DNA of 39,980 nucleotides from positions 1 through 39,980 of the forward strand of contig JAYMGJ010000565.1 in assembly GCA_037178675.1 (NCBI GenBank). Reading direction: 5' to 3'. The notes beneath the pieces were generated by a model. That model saw nothing but the letters and a program-made list of their open reading frames with translations, searched no databases and was not told the origin of the DNA. Shown piece after piece: positions 1-11,571 of the stretch (position 1 is its first letter; each line of letters begins with the position of its first letter). This stretch comes from Scleroderma bovista (Eukaryota > Basidiomycota > Agaricomycetes > Boletales > Sclerodermataceae). A program made the translations under genes and the position numbers.

Positions 1-478
1 TTGGGCCACGTTCTGTTCACACAATTGGCCACCGTTTACAAGCACCGTTGGCCGCCCTCCATTATCACCATGGACCACACATTAGATTGCGATATCAGGC
101 GCCGTACGAGGAGATCCCCACTCGGCACCAATCCCATCTTCCCCAATCCCCATTGGCCGTCTCGCGGCGATCTGTTTGCAGAAAACCGATCTTCTGTGGA
201 GCGTGCCCATTCATAAGATAGCCTTCAATATATCATCGTCATCTGAACGTCCCCCCCCCCTCCCCATTGCGGCCATGCCTTTGTTCCGTCGGCGGTATAT
301 AGACCCGAACCCACACACACGTGTTCCAAAGTTTGCCACCCTCATATTCACTTTTTTTTTTACAAAATACGCAAACGAACTTCCCCCCCTAGATTTGAAT
401 TTTTGGCGCCCCGCTGACTGGCAAGGTCCCCGCAGGCGTACGAAACTGGTAAATTCGGCCAGGGGATTCGGACATGGA

Positions 479-587
479 ATGCTGAAGCGCCAACGGATAT
501 GGGTCAGTTTATCCCGTTTCGGTCTTTTTATTCTTTCTCTTTCTCTACTACTACTGGTTCTCCCCCCTTCTGCGTCGAATATTCTAG
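479..587 (+). CDS. Possible first exon with a signal peptide
   Basis: An ATG at 479 opens a short frame that begins MLKRQRIW, continues into an uninterrupted hydrophobic run of leucines, isoleucine and phenylalanine, and then PPSAS. This looks like an N-terminal signal peptide or signal anchor. It is followed at 588 by a good intron donor (GTGAGT). I could not find a convincing next exon: an acceptor-like TTTTAG lies near 743 but leads into no recognisable protein. It may be the first exon of a small secreted protein, or chance. Very uncertain. Confidence 0.15.
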
Positions 588-780
588 GTGAGTACCAACT
601 GCTCTTTTGTGTGCTGCACGTTTTCCACCGGGCTGTGTGCCCCCAGACGCTAGGTGGGGGATGATCGGATCCGATACGTTCGCACGGTTCCTGTGGCTCG
701 TCTTAACTGAGGTTATAAGTGGTCATGTTTGATTTGTGTTTTAGTACTGGTTGTGGCTGGAAGGAGTCACAAGGGAAGTG

Positions 781-798
781 GTGTGTGTGTGTGTGTGT
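781..798. repeat. (GT)9 microsatellite
   Basis: Nine GT dinucleotides in tandem lie in non-coding sequence. No function is implied. Confidence 0.9.
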
Positions 799-1061
799 CA
801 GAGCGCTGCGGGCTCCTCACCGTGGGTACTAGAGCCCCGAATGCGCATGCTGCCCTGATTTCTAATGCGCAGGCAGCGCGAGGTTGACAGAAATAGGCGA
901 CGACGTCATTTTGCAGTGATTTAGAATCATTGTGGCTTGCGAGGCCTGATAGTTCCCTTGAAACTACGGTTGGGAGTCCGGGATAGCCTGTTGATAATCA
1001 GTATCAACAAATTGGCAAGGCATGTGTTTGTTTTTTCCGCAGGGATTCCTAGGTTCGAATG

Positions 1062-1089
1062 ATGATCATGATCATGATATCGATATCAT
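1062..1089. repeat. Two overlapping perfect palindromes
   Basis: ATGATCATGATCAT at 1062-1075 is a perfect 14-nt palindrome. ATGATATCGATATCAT at 1074-1089 is a perfect 16-nt palindrome that shares its first two bases. The pair lies about 270 bp beyond the stop codon of the minus-strand oxidase-like gene. Confidence 0.85.
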
Positions 1090-1354
1090 CCTTCTTGCGC
1101 CCTCGATGTTTTGAGCAGGAACGCCCTTATCTGATAAAGGTAAGGGTCACAAGTTTCAGATTGAATCACTCAGGGATACTGAAGATGGATTGCGCATACA
1201 CAGTATACATTTTCGGAGCACTGAGACCTATCCAGGATTTTGATAATACAGCCTTCGTAAACTAACCTCCTGGGGATGCTGGAATGTGGCAGCTTCCTGA
1301 AGGAACTTTCCACACTCCAATCCATTCCGGAACTATTCTGAAGGTAAAGCCTGG

Positions 1355-2740
1355 CTAAACCTGCATGCCTGCCAAGTACGCGGCGTGCAGGGGCAACATC
1401 TCTGCGAGTTTAAAATACGCAACCGCGACGAATACGCCAAGCACGAATGCTCCCAGCACTTTCAAATTCTCGCTCCGACCCTTTTCTGGGATCACTTCGC
1501 GAGGCTTGCCTTGCTTGGCGTTGTTGGTCCTGGTGCTGCCTTCAGCTCTTCTTTTATCCTTATCTTTGCATACAAACCCTGAAGCCTCATTCGACTCATT
1601 ATTATTCTGACTAGTACTCGCCCCTTCCTTACCCACGTCCTGACTTACGTCTCCCGCAGCCCTTACCATCTTCCCATACTTGGGCGGAGCGTTCCGATTG
1701 AACGTGTTCAAAGGTACTGTGGGTGCCTGATGGGCAAGCTGGAGTGCAGGGAGGCCATCAATGCTCCTCAAGTTTTCTGCTATCCACCATGCTTTGAGGC
1801 CTTTCGGATGCCAGGGGCCGTTTGAGTCGTTGGTCGTGGTTGCTTCAGAGGGGGACGCAGCGGAATGATCGAAGCCTTCCAGGGAATCGCACCATCGTTC
1901 AAGCGAGGAACGGTGCGATTGGAATTTGTACAGCGGGATGGCGAAACCACACGACTGTAGCCAGGAGGCGGTATAGCCCAAATAAATAGAGGTAGACGAG
2001 GGGGGGGAGGGGCACGTCGTTCGAAAGGATTGAGAATCAGTGACAAGGTACGTGTGCGGCCAGTTGAGATGAAACGTTGTGCTTACCGTAGCTACTTTGT
2101 GCACGTCAATGACAATGGCGGCGCGTGAACCCGCTTTGCGGTTTTTTGGGGGGATAAACTCGTCGTACGCTGGCGTGCCGAACTCGTGGACTGTGCCTAA
2201 TATGTCGCATTGCATTTCATTGCGCAGACACGTTAGGAACGAGGTAATAAATAAATTGGTATATTGCCAATTATTCACCCGCGGACATCACCATATATCA
2301 CAGGTACATGTATCGGGGACACGATCAGGATGGATGGAATGGAAGGTAAACAATTGGACGAACCAGTTCCCCATAACCGGAGAATCTTCGGGCCACCTTC
2401 GAACGCATGGAACAAAATCGTGATTCTCCCGTTTCCAGGCTCGCGCAAGTGTGCAATGGTTTCGATGCCTGGATTCCATGTTTAAAAATATCCCGCCAGT
2501 TGCAAGGGGAAAATCAGCCTCGTATTTTTTCCAGCTGATGCCGTGTGATGGTGACTGACCGCTCCCAGTCAAATCTTCATACCACACCTTGTTCTTGTCT
2601 ACGACATGAAAGCAGTCAGGGGTAGACTTCGGCGAGACGTTGACGTGACCTGTCAATGCGGCGGTCGCGACCCAAAACATCTGCTGTTTTACGAGCCATT
2701 TGATGAGGGAGTCTGGGATAGAGTCGTAGCTTGCCCCCAT
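1355..2740 (-). CDS. Pyridoxamine 5'-phosphate oxidase-like protein, tail-anchored
   Basis: Predicted flavin-binding split-barrel protein of the PNPOx-like family found across fungi; the substrate is unknown. Four exons on the minus strand: 2740-2560, 2468-2364, 2196-2087 and 1954-1355, giving 331 residues. Exon lengths of 181, 105, 110 and 600 nt keep phase. Start chosen at MGASYDSIPDSL. Family features are VATAALTGHVNVSPK (residues 24-38), a GSG-IETIAHL join across intron 1, RITILFHAFEGGPKILRLWGTG, GTVHEFGTP, and the SCGFAIPLYKF and SIDGLP motifs in the last exon. A charged low-complexity linker leads to one hydrophobic segment at about 296-315 and a 16-residue tail, which suggests a tail-anchored protein. 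The N-terminal barrel then faces the cytosol (inference). The gene diverges from the GT90 gene 1.26 kb away. The family is clear; the true reaction is not. Confidence 0.85.
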
Positions 2741-3997
2741 GGTGGTGGGAGGTTTGCGGAACAGCGCTGTAGCGCGGGTGCTTCTTATAAGTGACTCGAG
2801 GCAAAGAACTGCGGAAGCGACTTTTACGTGCACAATGTGCGCCAGTACTAGGTCGTTGATGGGCTTGGTATTACACAAGCCGCGGACAGTTTAGTCACCG
2901 GAGGGGTCCATAAGACCAGGTACCCCGGGCTCGAGTAGTCTATTGTGAGGCGGGTTCAGTCCTTCATCAGAGGACAGGTTACAGTCATAGATGCCGGGTG
3001 ATATGATACAACCAGGCCCGAGTCCTCGAGGCGAGCGCTCAGTGGGGCTATCGACTGATTGCCTCGGACTGACAATTCACAGGGGGTTTCCAAAAATGGA
3101 TGGTAGCTTGACGACCTGGACTTACTGAGGTCATAGATAAGACAAAATACTAGTTTCTATCAACTTTAATATGGACAGTGGAATAAGGCAGGTGCTACGC
3201 TCTTTATGCAAGCTATCACTAGTGTGGAATCCTTCAAGTTCGGGAGATCGCGTAATACTAACATTTACTAATCAGCGTGTGAATCTGATCATGGTTGTAT
3301 TGGAACACGACGTGCGTATGGTCGTTTCGACTCTCCTGAAGTGCAGTGCTTACAGTAACGAAGGCACATACGTCTGTTTGACGATTTAATCATCATGTTG
3401 TAACAGGCACTTTGTAGCATACAGCTGGCGCTGACAGCCTGAGCCCGACATGGTTCGTAATGCGCGCAGTGGCTGGAATCTCCAAGCTTTAACCAGGAAC
3501 CTGGCTTTTCCTTTTTCTCGGAGTGGGCAGGCACTCATTCATACGACCATAATTCAATCTTTGGTGAGGTTTTGGTCCACCTTGCACTGAGAATCACTGT
3601 TACTTGCTGCTAATACTAAACCCGCGTAGGAATTCCGTGTAGTTTCGTTAGTCCTGCCCTTGTAAACGTTCAAGTTAACTGACGTTCTCACCCCTCGGGT
3701 GGACGTTGATGGCAATTGAATGGACGATTTCTGTGCCAAGATATACAAGGAAAACCGTTATCACCCAACCAACCCCGTCTCCCAACCACAGCATCTCTTA
3801 TACCCGCATACAAGTGGCGTGAGATGTCCATTCTGTCAAATGGCTCGAGTGTACGGAGTCGACGGTCAAACATCGCCCCGGAAACGCACGTTATAACCTG
3901 ATCTCGTTTCCAGATCGGATGTAACAAGGCCCAGCGACATATAACAGATCCTGTTCGCTGTAGAGCGGATCGTTCTGCTTCCTTCTATCTTCTTTGG
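2741..3997. other. Divergent intergenic region
   Basis: These 1.26 kb separate the start codons of the oxidase-like gene (minus) and the GT90 gene (plus), so they should hold both promoters. I see no clear TATA box and no recognisable coding exon. Confidence 0.5.
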
Positions 3998-6103
3998 ATG
4001 GCATCGCGGCGCCAGCTCAGACGCTTGTCCTTCCTGCCAGCCTTTCTTTTGGCTATATCTTTTCTCGCATTCCGTAGGATCTCTTCTCTCTCTTCTCCTT
4101 TGGTGGACTGGTCGTGGCACGATGCACCATCAAAGGAATGGACGGACCCAGTACCTGATCTGACAGGTACCGAACAGGGAGGGAGCAATCGGTCGTCATC
4201 TCATATGAAGGATGCCTCACTTCCTTCTCACTACTTCCGCTCGGATGGGTTACTCCTTGTCAACCCGGAGGGGAGACATCCCATTTACGACCTTGTGGAA
4301 CGTGCGGAAAGTGAGTGGAATGCGAAGCTGCACGGAGCTAGCACGACGTATGAGCAACTCGTCTCTGAGTATCGAAGGCGATATAGAAGAGCTCCTCCAC
4401 CAGGATTTGACAAATGGTATGTACGTCGTAGCTGATGAAAAACACTACTACATAACACCTTATTTGGACAGGTGGAAATATGTGAAGGATCATAATGTGC
4501 AGCTACCGGACGAGTACGACCAAATCTATGTCGACCTCCAACCATTTTGGGGAATCGAACCAACCGATCTGCGGAAGATACAGCATGAATGGGAGGGTCG
4601 CTACGATACCTACACTCTTGGGAAAGCAGAGGGCGAACCTTTACACATCATCACAGACAAGCTGCCTGATGATCCCGTAATAAGCGAGAGCCTATTGACA
4701 GGAGGATACGAAATGATCGGTCTACTGGAGGACGTTCAACATCTTCTCCCTCCATTCCGTGCCGTCTTCTCTCCACACGATAGCGCGAGTATATTCATCG
4801 ACCATGCTGCAAAGTCCTTAGCACTGAAGGCCGCTGCGAATGGGAAGGGTAAGGCGGACGTTGTGCGGTATATTCTGTATGCTCAAATTTCTTGCCTCTC
4901 CGTGGTTCAGCGTTGGAAATGAAGAAACTTCCCCACACTCGCAGAAGAGGTTGGGTCACTGCTTGCTCCGCAGGCTCACCGGCCCTCACCAAAGAACTAC
5001 ATACTCCCAAGGATGTCAAATCCTTCATTTATGACCACCGAGCCGCGATGGACCCATGCAAGCACCCCTCTCTATTGCGAGAACATGGCCAGTTCATAGC
5101 GCACGGAGTGGGACCATTTGGTACTCGGACGATCGCTCCCCTCTTCTCCTACAGTTCGTCGGCGATACACTCGGATATACACGTAACGCCGACGTATTCG
5201 TGGGTCGAGGATATCCATCCACGTGAGATTGATCCTGAATTCGAGAATAAGGTAGACAATCGCCTTCTCTGGAGAGGCGCAGATACGGGCATACTCCATG
5301 ACCACACAAAGGAATGGTGGCTCTCGCAAAGGGATCGGATTGTGCACTTAGCAAACGAACTTAACGGTACAGCAACTGTCCTTCCTGCACGTCTGTCGGC
5401 ATTCGAGAAGGTTGGTGTTGGGGATAAGGTGAACAGAGCCGACATAAATCCTGCCATGTTTGATATTGCTTTTGCCGGCCATCCATTGACTTGTGGTGAC
5501 GGAGATTGCAAGGAGCTTGTAGAGAGATATGATTGGAAAGCGCCTCAGAGTATCGCTAACGCAGGGAAATACAAGTATGTGTTTGATGTGCGTAACTGGC
5601 TCTCATTGCAAAGTACTATTCGTTCAGACTCACAATTTGCATCAGGTTGACGGAAACGGCTGGTCAAGTCGGTTCAAGCGGTTAATGACGTCGAATTCTT
5701 TGATATTCAAAGCAACAGTATATCCCGAATGGTGCGGCTTATTTATATTGTGTTACCTGTTTACCTGGTTTGAGAGGCGTCCTAGGTTTACGGATCGAAT
5801 TGAGCCATGGGTGCATTATATACCTGTCAAGTATGACTATACTGACGTGCATGACTCCTTGACCTTCTTCCGGGGTGATCTTTCTGGGAGAGGTTCACAC
5901 TTGGATATGGCCAGTAAAATCGCAAAGGCGGGTCGGGAGTGGAGCAAGACGTTTTGGAGAAAGGAGGATATGATCGCATATATGTTTAGGTTAGAAAATT
6001 TTCTTTTGATGGCTGGTTCTGATCCATTGTCTACAGATTATTTTTGGAATATGCTCGTGTAATGAGAGAGGATAGGGACTCGATAACTGACATAGAAACG
6101 TAG
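3998..6103 (+). CDS. GT90 (CAP10-type) glycosyltransferase
   Basis: Predicted type II membrane glycosyltransferase of the CAP10/GT90 family. Characterised members transfer xylose or glucose in the secretory pathway; the donor and acceptor here are unknown. Six exons: 3998-4416, 4472-4848, 4911-5587, 5646-5731, 5786-5989 and 6037-6103, giving 609 residues with consistent phase. A single hydrophobic signal anchor lies at about residues 11-26, after a basic start. Family landmarks are HPIYDLVERAE near the N-terminus, DHRAAMDPCKHPSL, WVEDIHPREIDPEF, RLLWRGADTG, the core KYVFDVDGNGWSSRF (about 487-502), SLIFKATVYPEW, WVHYIPVKYDY and FFRGD. The C-terminus ends LFLEYARVMREDRDS. Length and motif order are normal for the family. 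The gene runs toward the monooxygenase gene, with only 116 bp between their stop codons. Confidence 0.93.
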
Positions 6104-6219
6104 CTACAACCCATATTCTGTATTGTCACTTTATCATTTACTCTTGTACTTGTTTCGTTCTCAGTCCTAACTCACGGTCACCTGTCGTTATACCACAAGT
6201 AACTGCTATATATTTCACT

Positions 6220-7778
6220 TCACCCTGTCCCACCAAGGGTTTTGTCCTTCCCAGCGAGAACATACAAACTACCCAACTTAGCGGCATACATCGCAAACCG
6301 GCGACCATCTTGCTCGTCATCCCACTTCGCCAAAGCATCCCCTAAGTCGGGACTTGCTTGGACGATCTCCGCTCTTGCGAGCTTGGCATATGAGAGCTCG
6401 AACTGACAAAGGAAATGAAATGAAACAAGGTCAGATGGGTTATCCGTCTGGGAACGGAGTTCGTGTAACGTCTTCAGTCTCTCTTGTTCGTCCTGAAGCT
6501 TGTCTTGTATGGAATTTGGTATCACAATACGTCCAGACCAGACCAGAGAAAGCCATGTACTGGTGAGATCAGAGAATGCAAATGGTATGAAAGATATGAT
6601 GGCTCCAATGAACGCTAGAGTAGGGTTGCGTGCATATAGGATTTGGCGGAAGAGCGAGGGAATGCGGACTGGCTCGATTCCACGCCCGGTAAGTGGAATG
6701 AGCTGCCTTCCAAGTGCTGCCGTGGTGGTATTTCTAGTTTCAGGTGTATATTCGTGATTAGGTTCCAGGACTCGGAGGTATGGCACATCGGGATAATAGC
6801 CGGTCCCAAATAGCACATAGTCAACATCATGGATGCTCCTGGCCTGAAGATGGACAATGACCTTGTCCACCATAGGACAATATTCATATCGCATAACCGG
6901 ACCAACATTCTCGATGCGATCATCTGGTAACGAGGGAAAGATAGACACTCGTCGTGTCGAGCGATATACTGGCAGTTGGGCGACGGGCACGAGTTGTGCG
7001 GCCATATCATTTGCGGAATTAGCGTTGCCAATGACCATAACGCGCTGTTCAATCGCTATTAACATAGAGACGAGGGGAGGATGGGAACAGTACCTTTCCT
7101 TCATATCCGCTAGGGCCTGCCCAGGAGGTTGCATGCCGGGCTTTGCCTGCCTTCATGATAGTATCGAGCCCATCAATATTCGGGAAGTGTGGATTATCGT
7201 ACCAAACCGTTGCAACGACAACGGCATCCCATAGTTCCTCCTTTTCTATGCCGCCCCCACTCCAATCTTTTAAGACGACCCTCCATCCTCCCCCGTTGCT
7301 ACAGTCAATCTCCTCGACGCTCACTACCTCATGATTCAGTCTAATCTTCCCCTGCTCGAATAAAGGGCGGGAAAAGTCTTTCAAGTAGTTGTATGTCTCC
7401 CTCAGAGTAGGGAATGGCTGGTCGGGCATCGGCGGAATCGGGAACGGATTTCCTGAGAATGTCAAGAATTCGGGGATGACATTGCCTATCATTCCTGGAT
7501 AAGCAGGGGACGACCAATGTGACTGGCGTCCATTGTGTTTCACGACTCCGTGATCTACACAATCTGCCTGAGGGTCAGCATGGTGCCTTGTAGAGTGATC
7601 AGTACATGCTACAGATATCACAAGTTTGAAGTACCTACCATACCCCGCCTATATTGTCCCGACGCTCGACGAGCTGAACATCGGTAAACTCGCCCCGATG
7701 GAGGCAGTTACGCAGAGTTACCAATCCACACGGACCACCGCCTATAATCAAAATCCGCTTGGGGGGACAGACCTTCAT
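6220..7778 (-). CDS. Flavin-dependent monooxygenase (FMO-like)
   Basis: Predicted FAD- and NADPH-dependent monooxygenase of the FMO-like group; it would oxygenate a small molecule at N, S or C, and its substrate cannot be read from the sequence. Three exons: 7778-7639, 7586-7094 and 7044-6220, giving 485 residues. The FAD-binding Rossmann motif is GGGPCG at 13-18. The second dinucleotide site is VIGNANSAND at 215-224, just after intron 2. Between them lie SHWSSPAYPGMIGN and the family stretch RHATSWAGPSGYEGK. The C-terminal half carries the FGTGYYPDVPYL ATG-like motif and ends with a helical region. There is no signal peptide. An upstream in-frame ATG at 7826 would add 16 residues; the one at 7778 was chosen because it directly precedes the FAD fold. 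The gene lies downstream of the kinase gene on the same strand. Confidence 0.9.
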
Positions 7779-8205
7779 TGTCTGGTGTGAGACCCACTGC
7801 TCACGATTACATCGACTCCACCTCACAGCATTCGGACGTTGAATGCATGCTGCGGGTCACGACAACGTGGAACCAAAACAAAATTAGGAAGGTTAGTACT
7901 TGCAACCCAAAACGACAAAAGTGCATGGAAAATAAAAGCGACCACAAACTTTGAACTATAAGTAGTGAGACTCCGGTGATTCAATGTTCTGGGTGCGATT
8001 CGGGTGTCATAATTCACGACGAAAAACACTAGGCTTACGGTGGTTGCGCAGTATCTCGGGAGACAGCCCGAAGCAAGCCTAAGATAGTGCAAAACTTGAT
8101 GGGTATAGTTTACGGAATATACTCACAGTACAAGCCTAAGAGGACACGAACCAAAGTGATACAGAGCACGGAGCGAAGGGATACAAGAAAAAATAAATAT
8201 CAAGC
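7779..8205. other. Intergenic spacer, monooxygenase 5' flank
   Basis: This 427-bp spacer lies between the kinase stop and the monooxygenase start on the same strand. It must hold the terminator of one and the promoter of the other. No clear element is seen. Confidence 0.5.
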
Positions 8206-10387
8206 CTACAAACCAAACCTCCTAATGACAACTTGCCACCAATTATGACGACCCGTTCCATGTTGCCCTGTACTCTTCTCCCATCCTACATCCGCTACAT
8301 GAAAGCTACCAGGTATCCTCAGTTCTTCCTGAGATACCCTACCCGTTTCGGTTCGTGGCTCGACCACGGTGGTCGATAAATTCGATAAGGGTGTGGAAGA
8401 TGCAGTTGCTCTCGCTTTAGACCAGTCTGTGTCAGGTCCCTCGACTTGACCAGTAGAACTGTTCGCGGGATTGTCCATAGTTTTTATGCTGGTCCCTCCA
8501 GGTCCAGTAACGTAATCAGAAATAGAGGAACCTTCCGCCTTGCTTTCGTCATCTGGCTGATTTTCGTCGGGACTGGTGACTTTGACGTAGTCATTTGAGC
8601 CTGGGTCCCCACTCCCGAGGCATAGCTTTCGCAAACTCTCGGATGCTTCCTCCGCATCCACTCCATGACTATTTACGGCTTTGCCGTTCTGGTTTTGATT
8701 GCCATCTGTAGTGTGATCTTGCCCCCATCCACCACTGCCCGCACTGGATACACTTGATGCCCTCGAACGTGGGCTGGAGCCTTTGCCAAAACGTGCCAAT
8801 GCACGAGCCGACGCAATGGCCAAACGCCACCGTTTCCGAGCATCGAAATTGTCACGCAGTGCAGCACCGATGTCGTGTTCCGTGGAAGGTTTATGAGTCG
8901 TTAGCCACTGGAAGGTCTAAGTTTCCACATTTTCAGAGGCAGGAATATAAACATACATCGTGGCCAAGGGCCTCTTCAGCAGTTGGTCGTTTCGAGGGGT
9001 CCGGATTAAGTAACAGCTTAATGAAAGCCTTTGCTACCTTGGTGTCAGAAACACTGGTCGCAAAACATGCAAGCTATTCACCTTCGTCTGATATCTTACC
9101 CCAGTAGGCTTCATGGAACTCGAACTTGGCTTCTGTAGTCTCTTTGATGATCTCTTTTGGATCATCGGATCTGAATGGCGTATAACCACAAAGTAAGACA
9201 TATGTGATGATGCTGTGGAGAAAATTGAATGCGGAAATCATGGCACTAAGTTATAGCCCTCACCCAGTCGACCAAATATCTACAGCTTTCCCATGTCCCC
9301 AATGATTCAGCACTTCGGGCGCTACATAGCCAAAACTCCCTGCCAGGGAGTGTAGTTGTTCGGTCGGAGAATGTAAATGTTTCGCACTATGGGAAGATGA
9401 ATCGCTATAAAAGGTTGAGATGCATAAGATCATACATGCCAAAATCAACTATCACTATATCACTATCTGAATCCTTGGTTCGGTACAATATATTCTCTGG
9501 CCTGGACAAGAGAACTATCAGATTGGTTATTGGGAAGTATTGTGTAGAACGCACTTCAAGTCACGGTGCACTATGTCATGGTCATGCAAATATTTCACAC
9601 CCGACAAAATTGACCTGCGAGATATGAGAAAAATATTCCTGGCGGGAGTCGGATTGGTCGCACCGGACGACTGCGACGGCATCACTCTCGGTAAACTTGC
9701 CTCGTTGAATGATTCGTTCAAACAACTCGCCACCGACTGCGAGCTCAAACGAAAGATAGTATTTGCTTCTTGATTCGAACCATTCGTAAAATTTTACCTA
9801 TACGGGAAAAGTAAGGTTTGATGAAAGTTCCTGGAGAACAGTGTTATTCAAAACTCACAATATTGGGGTGGTCGAATCCCTTCAGCACCTCCATCTCACC
9901 CCAAACAGCCTCTTCGTTCCCTTTTACCTTCTTCTTCGGGATGATCTTCAGCGCTACATCTTTAGTGACAACGCCACAGTTATTATCTGAGATTTTGGAG
10001 ACGGGCGACCCTGCAGACATTGATGTTCGTTGGGCCTGAAACCGCCGGTTAGGGTGCAGGATTGGTATCGAGTTTGGACCACTGGATTTGTCGGAACTTG
10101 GAGAGGCCATTGCACCCTGTTTCGAAACCTCGATCAAATCCGAGGGCACGGTCCATGTTGCCCGCTGTTCCCAATAAGAGTCAGCTATGATTTAACCTAC
10201 AGAGAGCCATGGCTAACTGGCAGAGCCGACTAGCACTGTCTGGTCCTGGGGTAAGGAATATGCAGATACGTACAACTACCTTTCCGAATGTTCCAGTTCC
10301 CAAAACCTCGTGGACTTGGTAAAGTTGTTTCTTAATAAAGCTGGGCGGCTGAGGAAGAATTGCATCCTTGAACGAAAGGTGCTTCAT
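8206..10387 (-). CDS. Calcium/calmodulin-dependent protein kinase (CaMK group)
   Basis: Predicted cytosolic Ser/Thr kinase switched on by Ca2+/calmodulin, similar to fungal CMK proteins. Nine exons: 10387-10274, 10164-9859, 9797-9664, 9614-9555, 9501-9436, 9386-9264, 9212-9082, 9033-8957 and 8907-8206, giving 570 residues. Glycine loop GTGTFGKV at 30-37, ATP lysine K111 in VALKII, alpha-C glutamate near E128, HRDLKPEN at 201-208, DFG at 224-226, GSFGYVAPE at 243-251 and DIWSTG at 263-268. After the kinase domain comes [25 protein letters not shown] sequence (about 357-377). It aligns by position and character with the autoinhibitory/calmodulin-binding helix of CaMKI. The last about 190 residues are Ser/Gly/Asp-rich and probably disordered. 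Odd: an insert of about 45 low-complexity residues (roughly 55-100) separates the glycine loop from K111. All catalytic residues are present. Confidence 0.93.
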
Positions 10388-11571
10388 GTTGTCTCACTTG
10401 CGTCCGCAGACAGAGAACGTGTTCCTGCCTCAGAATTTCGCGGGTACTCGTGGGTTTGGGAAGCGAAATGCCAGAACTACGTGCCACTGGTAAAGGTGGC
10501 TCAGTGGAAGTCGGTACTCAGAGATACCGATGGCAATTGGAATGTCGCCGTGGCAGTCGGGTGAATAAAACAAGATTGCAAGGCACTACATATGATGTGC
10601 CTGGTTGCTGTGTATATGGCATTGGCGCTAAGCGTCAATCGACACTTACTGTTGTCAACACTGAATGCATTCATGGCTTCCGCAAAAGCCAAACTCTGCA
10701 AGAAGGTAAGTTATTTCATACTGAGGTACTAGAACGGATTCAACTTGATCGTCGTGACGCTTTGCTGAGCCAGTGAGTTACTGCACATACATACCTGCAG
10801 TGAGCCTACGAAGACCAGATACTCCACATGATTACTGCAACCTTCGTGCAACACGCACCAACATCTTTAAATCTCACTGATCATCGTAGCTGGTAGAAGG
10901 GTATATATGGCACAGTTCGTTGATCCACTTCTGACTTGTGAGTATCATGCCTGAAAAACCTATGACGTCTACGCTGTCCATCTTCCACGTCGATCAGCTA
11001 CTCTGCAGCCCACCGGAGGGCCTTTCCCCTTGTGAAGCGGAATACTTTGGTAGCATTTGTAGCATGTGACGAAAGCGAGCGCTCGATGCCTAGCAGTCCC
11101 CAAAGGCATGGTACCCGTTTCCGAGTCTCGTCCCATTATTGCTGGCGAATCCTTGTTTAGGGTTTCGATGCGGTGACAATTTAAATGTTGTTCTGAGAGC
11201 CTATTCCCTTGCTCGACAAAGGACTCTGGGATTGAGGACTGACCTTTTTGTCTTTTAAGGGCATGTAGAGAGAAATTCAACCCCTTTACACGTAGATAGT
11301 CGAGAGTCCCACGTTTAGCACGAGAAGCGCTAACGCAATGGAAGGTTCTTCGAGCCCAGACGGCTTTCAAGTGAAGTTCAGCAGTGTATGCCTTCAATTC
11401 TAGCCGGCTATCTACACTTGCATGTAACTAGGATAGGGGAAGAGTCGGAAAATGCCGGACAGGGATTAGTCAAGCTGTCCGGTTAGTTTTGCTTAAAGAC
11501 TACAACTTTATTTCGCTGAAAGAGTCAAAGAACCGTCCATCAACGCCTTAAAGCTACTACACATCATTGTT
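10388..11571. other. Divergent intergenic region
   Basis: Region between the kinase start (minus) and the small membrane-protein start (plus). A TATATA-like string lies near 10901 on the plus strand. A 142-residue minus-strand open frame at 10969-11397 has no recognisable motif or plausible splice context, so it is not called as a gene. Confidence 0.45.

Larger units (their letters stand above)
1..1354. other. No firm gene; 3' flank of the oxidase-like gene
   Basis: No recognised protein is encoded here. The stretch holds a possible signal-peptide exon at 479-587, a (GT)9 tract at 781-798 and a pair of overlapping palindromes at 1062-1089, listed separately. The open frames seen are short and have no family signature. 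Confidence 0.5.

Noticed and set aside
6220..10387. Secondary-metabolite cluster suggested by a monooxygenase beside other enzymes
   Set aside because: No core synthase, transporter or pathway regulator is next to it. The neighbours are a kinase and a GT90 enzyme, so a cluster is not supported.
10969..11397. 142-codon minus-strand open frame
   Set aside because: No motif, no signal peptide, unusual composition and no plausible neighbouring exons.
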